From assembly GCF_900102145.1 (NCBI RefSeq), contig NZ_FNBC01000004.1:1-64000 (forward strand): a stretch of DNA of 64,000 bases. The letters are read 5' to 3'. Each line of letters opens with the position of its first letter. Position 1 is the first letter of the stretch. The position numbers and the translations under genes are program-made. Below are positions 59,800 to 64,000 of the stretch, piece after piece. The notes below the pieces were generated by a model, which was not told the DNA's origin, did not search any database, and saw nothing but the letters and a program-made list of their open reading frames with translations. Source of the stretch: Thermus arciformis. GTDB lineage: Bacteria > Deinococcota > Deinococci > Deinococcales > Thermaceae.

Positions 59800-61367
59800 A
59801 AATTCTGGACACCACCTTAAGGGACGGCACCCAAGGGGAGGGGGTAAGCCTCTCCGTGGACGACAAGGTGGCCATCGCGAGGCGCCTCGCCGCCTTCGGG
59901 GTCCACCTCATTGAGGGGGGCTGGCCCGGCTCCAACCCCAAGGACGCCGAGTTCTTCCAGCGCATGAAGGGGGTGGACCTGGGGGCGGCCAAGCTTGCGG
60001 CCTTCGGGGCTACCCGGAGAAAGGGGCTTTCCCCGGAGGAGGACCCCTCGGTCTTGGCCCTCCTCGAGGCCGAGACCCCCGTGGTGGTCCTCTTCGGCAA
60101 GAGCTGGACCTTCCACGTCCTCGAGGCCCTGGAGACCTCCTTGGAGGAGAACCTCCGCATGATTGAGGAGACGGTGGCCTTCTTCGCCCGGAAGGGCAGG
60201 CGGGTGGTCTACGACGCCGAGCACTTCTTTGACGGCTACAAGGAAGACCCCGCCTACGCCCTCGCCACCCTGGAGGCCGCCCTAAGGGGCGGGGCCGACA
60301 CCCTGGTCCTTTGCGACACCAACGGGGGGAGCCTCCCCGAGGAGGTCTACGCCATCACCAAGGCGGTGGTGGAGCGGTTTCCTGGGGTGAGGATCGGCAT
60401 CCACCCCCACAACGACGCCGAGCTCGCCGTGGCCAACGCCCTCGCGGCGGTGCGGGCCGGGGCCACCCATGTGCAGGGCACCATCAACGGCTATGGGGAG
60501 CGGTGCGGCAACCTCAACCTCACGAGCTTCCTCCCCACCCTGGTCTTTAAGTACGGGATCCCCGCCATCCCCCCGGAGAGGCTAAAGGCTTTGAGGGAGC
60601 TTTCCCACTTCGTGGACGAGCGGGCCAACCTCACCCCCAACCGCCGCGCCCCCTACGTGGGGGAGGCGGCCTTCGCCCACAAGGCCGGGGTGCACGTCTC
60701 CGCCGTCCTCAAGAACCCCCGCACCTACGAGCACATCCCCCCGGAGTGGGTGGGGAACCAAAGGCGCTTTCTGGTCTCGGACGTCTCGGGCCGCTCCAAC
60801 CTCCTCGCCAAGCTCCAGGAGCTCGGGGTGGACCTCTCCAAGGAGGAGGCGAGGCGCCTTCTGGAGGAGGTCAAGGCCCTGGAGTACGAGGGCTACGCCT
60901 TTGAGGGGGCGGAGGCGAGCTTCTACCTCCTCGCCCACCGCCTGAAGGGGGGGGCCCTCCCCTTCAGCGTGGAGGGCTTCTCCGTCTTCGTCCACGGAAG
61001 GGGCCTGGATACCGCCTGGGCCGAGGCCACGGTGCGGGTGAGGGTGGGGGAGAGCCTCCAGCACACCGCCGCGGAAAGCCCCTTCGGGCCCGTCTCCGCC
61101 CTGGACCGGGCCTTCCGCAAGGCCGTGTTGCAGTTCTACCCGGAGCTTTCCGAGGTGGAGCTCACGGACTACAAGGTGCGGATCCTCTCCGGTCAGGAGG
61201 CGGGGACGAACTCGGGGGTGCGGGTCATGGTGGAGATGCGCCGGGGAGAGGAGCGCTTCGCCACCGTGGGGGCGAGCGAGAACATCCTCGAGGCCTCCCT
61301 CAAGGCCCTCACCGACGGGTACGCCTACGCCCTCCTCTACCCGGTGCCTACGCCCAGGGGAGCCTGA
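59793..61367 (+). CDS. cimA: (R)-Citramalate synthase
   Basis: 524 residues from GTG 59793. LeuA/HCS-like TIM barrel with EILDTTLRDGTQGEGVSLSVDDK, HPHNDAELAVANALAAVRAG and NGYGERCGNLNLTS, the CimA version of the motifs, plus the C-terminal regulatory domain. Condenses acetyl-CoA with pyruvate to citramalate, giving 2-ketobutyrate for isoleucine without threonine deaminase. Its presence behind leuA supports isoleucine synthesis from pyruvate in this operon. Last 20 nt overlap the convergent Uma2 gene. Confidence 0.9.
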   Translation: MVEILDTTLRDGTQGEGVSLSVDDKVAIARRLAAFGVHLIEGGWPGSNPKDAEFFQRMKGVDLGAAKLAAFGATRRKGLSPEEDPSVLALLEAETPVVVLFGKSWTFHVLEALETSLEENLRMIEETVAFFARKGRRVVYDAEHFFDGYKEDPAYALATLEAALRGGADTLVLCDTNGGSLPEEVYAITKAVVERFPGVRIGIHPHNDAELAVANALAAVRAGATHVQGTINGYGERCGNLNLTSFLPTLVFKYGIPAIPPERLKALRELSHFVDERANLTPNRRAPYVGEAAFAHKAGVHVSAVLKNPRTYEHIPPEWVGNQRRFLVSDVSGRSNLLAKLQELGVDLSKEEARRLLEEVKALEYEGYAFEGAEASFYLLAHRLKGGALPFSVEGFSVFVHGRGLDTAWAEATVRVRVGESLQHTAAESPFGPVSALDRAFRKAVLQFYPELSEVELTDYKVRILSGQEAGTNSGVRVMVEMRRGEERFATVGASENILEASLKALTDGYAYALLYPVPTPRGA

Positions 61368-61872
61368 CCCCGGGGAAGGCGGAAGGGCTCACCTCCTCCT
61401 CGGGGGAGAAGAGGCGGATCTCCCGGTACCGCCCGCCCCGGGGCCTTTGGTGGACCTCCAGGAGGTTCTCCTTTAGGTTCACGAGCCAGACCTCGGGGAT
61501 GCCAACTTCGGCGTAGAGGGGAAGCTTCACTTCCCGGTCAAACTCCAAGGAGGTGTCGGCCACCTCCACGAGGAGGAGGACGTCCTCCGGGGTGGGGAGG
61601 CGGTCGGCGTAGCGCTCCAGGGGGGGCTTAAGCACCAGGAGGTCCGGCTCGGGCTCGGAGTCCTCGGAGAGGCGCAAGGGGGACTGGACCGCCACCACGG
61701 CCTTTGTGCCCAAAGCCTCCCTAAGCCTGTGGTCCAGGCGCATTACCGCGTAAAAGTGCTTGGGTCCGATGGGGCTCATCCGGTAGACCTCCCCCCTTAG
61801 GAGCTCCACGTGGGGCACCCCCTGGAAGGCCCGCTCAAACTCCTCTACCCGGAAGCGGTAGCGGGTGACCAT
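61348..61872 (-). CDS. Uma2-family restriction-endonuclease-like protein
   Basis: 174 residues from ATG 61872. PD-(D/E)xK fold of the Uma2/DUF820 family: ELLRGEVYRMSPIGPKH, EPDLLVLKPP (Asp), and LLVEVADTSLEFDREVKLPLYAEVGIPEVWLV (Glu-x-Ala and Lys). The family is found in many copies in thermophiles and cyanobacteria; biological role not established. CATAAT lies 6 nt upstream (61884-61879), with GGAGG in the spacer. Confidence 0.8.
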   Translation of the reverse strand: MVTRYRFRVEEFERAFQGVPHVELLRGEVYRMSPIGPKHFYAVMRLDHRLREALGTKAVVAVQSPLRLSEDSEPEPDLLVLKPPLERYADRLPTPEDVLLLVEVADTSLEFDREVKLPLYAEVGIPEVWLVNLKENLLEVHQRPRGGRYREIRLFSPEEEVSPSAFPGVRLPWA

Positions 61873-61879
61873 GCCTCCA

Positions 61880-62656
61880 TTATGCCCCCTGGCCCGAGTA
61901 GCGCCTGAGGCCGAGCCGCCAGAGGAGGCGGGAGAGGAGGAGAAAGCCCACGCCCCAGAGGAGCATGACCCAGAGCCCGGGGAAGAGGGCCACTTTCTGC
62001 CCGGCGAGGAGGGCCGCGGGGAGGTAGACGAGGTAGGGGAAGGGGGTGAGGAGGGCGAGGCCCCTTAGGGGTTCGGGGAAGACCTCGAGGGGGGCGATGG
62101 TCCCCGAGAGGAAGAGGTAGAGGAGGAAGAAGACCTCCTCCACGCTGGTGGCCCTTTCCGTCCAGAAGGTGAGCATGGCGGTGGCGTACTGCATGGTGTA
62201 GCGGAGGAGGAAGGCGAGGAGGGTGAGGCCTAGGCCCAAGAGGAAGGCCCCGGGCTCCGGCAGAAAGCGGGCCTCGGGGAAAAGGGCGAAGAAGAGGAGG
62301 GTGAGGAGGACGACGAAGGGAAGCCGGGCGAGCCTTTCCGCGATGTGGGCCGCCAGGTGATCAAAGAAAGGGTCCAGAGGCCTGAGGAGCCTAAAGGAGA
62401 GCCTCCCCTCCACCACGTCCCGCTCAAACTCCCACACCACCCAGACCACCGTGGCCTGGCGCACCAGGAAGACCATGAGGAAGTAGCGGGCGAACTCCCC
62501 CGGGCTTAAGGGGAACTCCCCGCCCCTTGCGGCCTCGGTCCAGACCCCCATGAGGATCAGGGGAAGCGCCCCCGCCAGGGCCCAAAGGAAAAGCTCCGCC
62601 CGGTACTCCAGCATGTAGGCCAGGTAGACGGAGAGGAGGGTCCGCGCCTTTCTCAT
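61880..62656 (-). CDS. ABC-2 family transporter permease (DUF990-like)
   Basis: 258 residues with six membrane segments: VYLAYMLEYRAELFLWALAGALPL, VFLVRQATVVWVVWEFERDVVEGRLSFRLLRPLDPFFDHLAAHIAER, and so on. The motif after TM2, EGRLSFRLLRPLDPF, characterises exporters with paired permeases of this class. Overlaps the ATPase gene by 4 nt. Its partner permease starts at 63681 on the plus strand. Confidence 0.85.
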   Translation of the reverse strand: MRKARTLLSVYLAYMLEYRAELFLWALAGALPLILMGVWTEAARGGEFPLSPGEFARYFLMVFLVRQATVVWVVWEFERDVVEGRLSFRLLRPLDPFFDHLAAHIAERLARLPFVVLLTLLFFALFPEARFLPEPGAFLLGLGLTLLAFLLRYTMQYATAMLTFWTERATSVEEVFFLLYLFLSGTIAPLEVFPEPLRGLALLTPFPYLVYLPAALLAGQKVALFPGLWVMLLWGVGFLLLSRLLWRLGLRRYSGQGA

Positions 62657-63657
62657 GCCTCCTCCACCGGAAGGGGGCTTTGGAAGACCTTGGCGATGAC
62701 CTCCTCTAGGGGAGGCTCCCGGACCTCGAGGTCCTCCACGGGAAGCCTCTTTAGGATCTCCGCCACCCTCTCCGTGAGCCTCTCCCGGGGCACGAGAAGC
62801 CGCGCCTCCCGCCCCTCCAAGGCCCGCACCTCGCCGAAGGGAAGGAGGGCCTCTTGGGGAAGGGGGCTTCCCAGGGTGAGGCGCACCTCCCGGTAGGGGG
62901 CGAACCGGGCCAAAAGCCCCTCGAGGGCCCCGTCGTAGAGGAGCCTCCCCTGGTGGATGACCAGGACGCGTTCAGAGAGGGCGGCGATGTCCGCCATGTA
63001 GTGGCTCGTGAGGAGGACCGTGGCCCCATAGCGGCGGTTGTACTCCCGGATGAACTCCCGGACCGCCACCTGGGCGTTCACGTCCAGGCCCAGGGTGGGC
63101 TCGTCCAGGAAGAGGACCTCCGGGCGGTGGAGGAGGGCGGCCAAGAGCTCGGCCTTCATCCTCTCCCCTAAGGAGAGCTTGCGCACGGGCTGGTGAAGCT
63201 TCTTTTCCAGGGAGAGCATCTCCGCAAGCTCCCCCACCCGCTTCCGGAACTCCCCTTCAGGGATCTCGTAGATGGCGGCGTTCAGGCGGAAGGAGTCCAT
63301 GGCCGGGAGGTCCCAGATGAGCTGCTGCTTGTTCCCCATGACCAGGGTGATCTTCCTGAGGAAGGCCTTTTCCCTCCTCCAGGGCACGTGCCCCGCCACC
63401 AGGGCCTTGCCCCTCGTGGGGTGGACGAGGCCCGTGAGCATCTTGAGGGTGGTGGTCTTCCCGGCCCCGTTCGGGCCCAAAAACCCCACCACCTCCCCGG
63501 GAAGGATCCGGAAGGAAACCCCTTCCACGGCCCGGATGGTCTGGTAGCGTCGGCGGAGGAAGTGGCGGAGCGTCCCCAGGAGGGAGTCTTCCTTCAGGGC
63601 CACCCGGTAGTGCCGGGTGAGGTCTTCCGCCACCACGATGGGGCTTGCGCCCGCCAT
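62653..63657 (-). CDS. ABC transporter ATP-binding protein
   Basis: 334 residues. Walker A GFLGPNGAGKTTTLKML (about 60-76), Q-loop, signature LSLGERMKAELLAAL, Walker B VLFLDEPTLGLD, His switch LTSHYMAD. C-terminal extension of about 90 residues (EVRLTLGSPLPQEAL) resembles the regulatory tail of drug or polysaccharide exporters such as YhbJ-type ATPases. Drives the two ABC-2 permeases on either side. Starts at ATG 63657 with TAGACT 7 nt upstream. Confidence 0.9.
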   Translation of the reverse strand: MAGASPIVVAEDLTRHYRVALKEDSLLGTLRHFLRRRYQTIRAVEGVSFRILPGEVVGFLGPNGAGKTTTLKMLTGLVHPTRGKALVAGHVPWRREKAFLRKITLVMGNKQQLIWDLPAMDSFRLNAAIYEIPEGEFRKRVGELAEMLSLEKKLHQPVRKLSLGERMKAELLAALLHRPEVLFLDEPTLGLDVNAQVAVREFIREYNRRYGATVLLTSHYMADIAALSERVLVIHQGRLLYDGALEGLLARFAPYREVRLTLGSPLPQEALLPFGEVRALEGREARLLVPRERLTERVAEILKRLPVEDLEVREPPLEEVIAKVFQSPLPVEEA

Positions 63658-63664
63658 GCCTCCA

Positions 63665-63674
63665 AGTCTACCTT
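63665..63674. promoter_or_regulatory. Back-to-back leaderless promoters of the ABC exporter
   Basis: Minus: TAGACT (63670-63665), 7 nt to ATG 63657. Plus: TACCTT (63669-63674), 6 nt to GTG 63681. The boxes overlap by 2 bp, and the two start codons are only 23 bp apart. Confidence 0.5.
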
Positions 63675-63680
63675 GGGAGG

Positions 63681-64000
63681 GTGCGCTACCTCCGGGTTTT
63701 GCGCCTCTTCCTCCTCACCTCCTTGGCGGCGGAGATGGAGTACCGGGCGAACTTCTACCTGGGCCTCCTCTCCTCCTTCCTCACCCTCCTCGGCGCCCTC
63801 TTCGGCCTCCTCCTCCTCTACCAGGGGGGGTACAGGCCCGGGGGGTGGCGGCTGGAGGAGGCCCTTTTGGTCCTTTCCGCCTTCACCCTGCTTCAGGGCC
63901 TCGCGAGCACCCTCCTCGCCCCCAACCTCAACAAGATCGTGGAGCACGTGCAGCAGGGGACCTTGGACTTCGTCCTCCTCAAGCCCATAGACCCCCAGTT
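63681..64000 (+). CDS. ABC-2 family permease, partial (right window edge)
   Basis: At least 106 residues from GTG 63681, running off the window. Membrane protein with EMEYRANFYLGLLSSFLTLLGALFGLLLLYQ, and EHVQQGTLDFVLLKPIDPQ, the same family motif as the permease at 61880-62656 (EGRLSFRLLRPLDPF). The two probably form a heterodimer in the same exporter. Confidence 0.85.
   Translation, partial: MRYLRVLRLFLLTSLAAEMEYRANFYLGLLSSFLTLLGALFGLLLLYQGGYRPGGWRLEEALLVLSAFTLLQGLASTLLAPNLNKIVEHVQQGTLDFVLLKPIDPQ

Overview
The window is very GC-rich DNA from a thermophilic Deinococcota bacterium, almost certainly Thermus thermophilus or a close relative. Evidence for this is a 500-residue amylomaltase, a 506-residue dimeric glycyl-tRNA synthetase, a 204-residue Mn-SOD, a futalosine hydrolase of the Thermus menaquinone route, a giant TamB-like protein, extreme G/C use at third codon positions, and many start codons only 6-8 nt downstream of a -10 hexamer (leaderless mRNAs). 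I see no tRNA, rRNA or CRISPR array.

Layout. (1) 1-2.96 kb is an accessory patch of lower GC: the start of an IS256-family transposase whose end cuts off the signal peptide of a lipoprotein gene, a second lipoprotein gene, and relics that look like an IS200/IS605 right end. (2) 2.98-11.0 kb is one giant tamB-like gene. (3) 11-22.9 kb holds tdh, a lipoprotein gene broken by an in-frame TAG, a PQQ-type sugar dehydrogenase, mtnA, comF, a DUF4258 gene, a fur-family gene divergent from a YibE/F membrane protein, sbcDC, a CBS protein and a pectinacetylesterase-like secreted protein. (4) 22.8-30.1 kb holds a predicted zinc peptidase with recG, a pair of M16 peptidases, an EamA transporter and 3-hydroxybutyryl-CoA dehydrogenase. 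(5) 30.1-39.4 kb holds an ASCH protein, malQ, sucCD, a PIN-TRAM membrane protein, radA and a ClpC-like ATPase without the usual middle domain. (6) 39.4-46.3 kb holds glyS, two tiny overlapping genes, asd, tlyA, two small genes, glnS and an enoyl-CoA hydratase. (7) 46.3-50.4 kb holds infC (apparently with an AUA start), rpmI, rplT, a COG2426 membrane protein, a PlsY-like/acyl-ACP-reductase-like fusion and mqnB. (8) 50.4-54.3 kb is a redox/metal group: sodA, fumC, terC and a YpdA-like FAD protein. (9) 54.26-61.4 kb is a branched-chain amino acid operon (leader peptide/attenuator-ilvB-ilvN-ilvC-leuA-GNAT-cimA). (10) 61.3-64 kb holds a Uma2 nuclease and an ABC-2 export system running off the right edge.

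How it works together. The best-defined regulatory unit is the ilv-leu leader: promoter, a 22-residue leader peptide rich in Leu/Ile/Val codons, competing hairpins and a terminator before ilvB. The ilvBNC, leuA and cimA products supply valine, isoleucine (via citramalate) and leucine precursors. sucCD and fumC are TCA-cycle genes. sbcDC, recG and radA are recombination and repair genes. infC-rpmI-rplT is the classical IF3-L35-L20 cluster.

Most interesting points: the attenuator; the unusual 553-residue fusion of a degenerate PlsY-like membrane domain to a reductase-like domain; the AUA start of infC; systematic leaderless promoters including back-to-back pairs with overlapping -10 boxes; and the two damaged lipoprotein genes.
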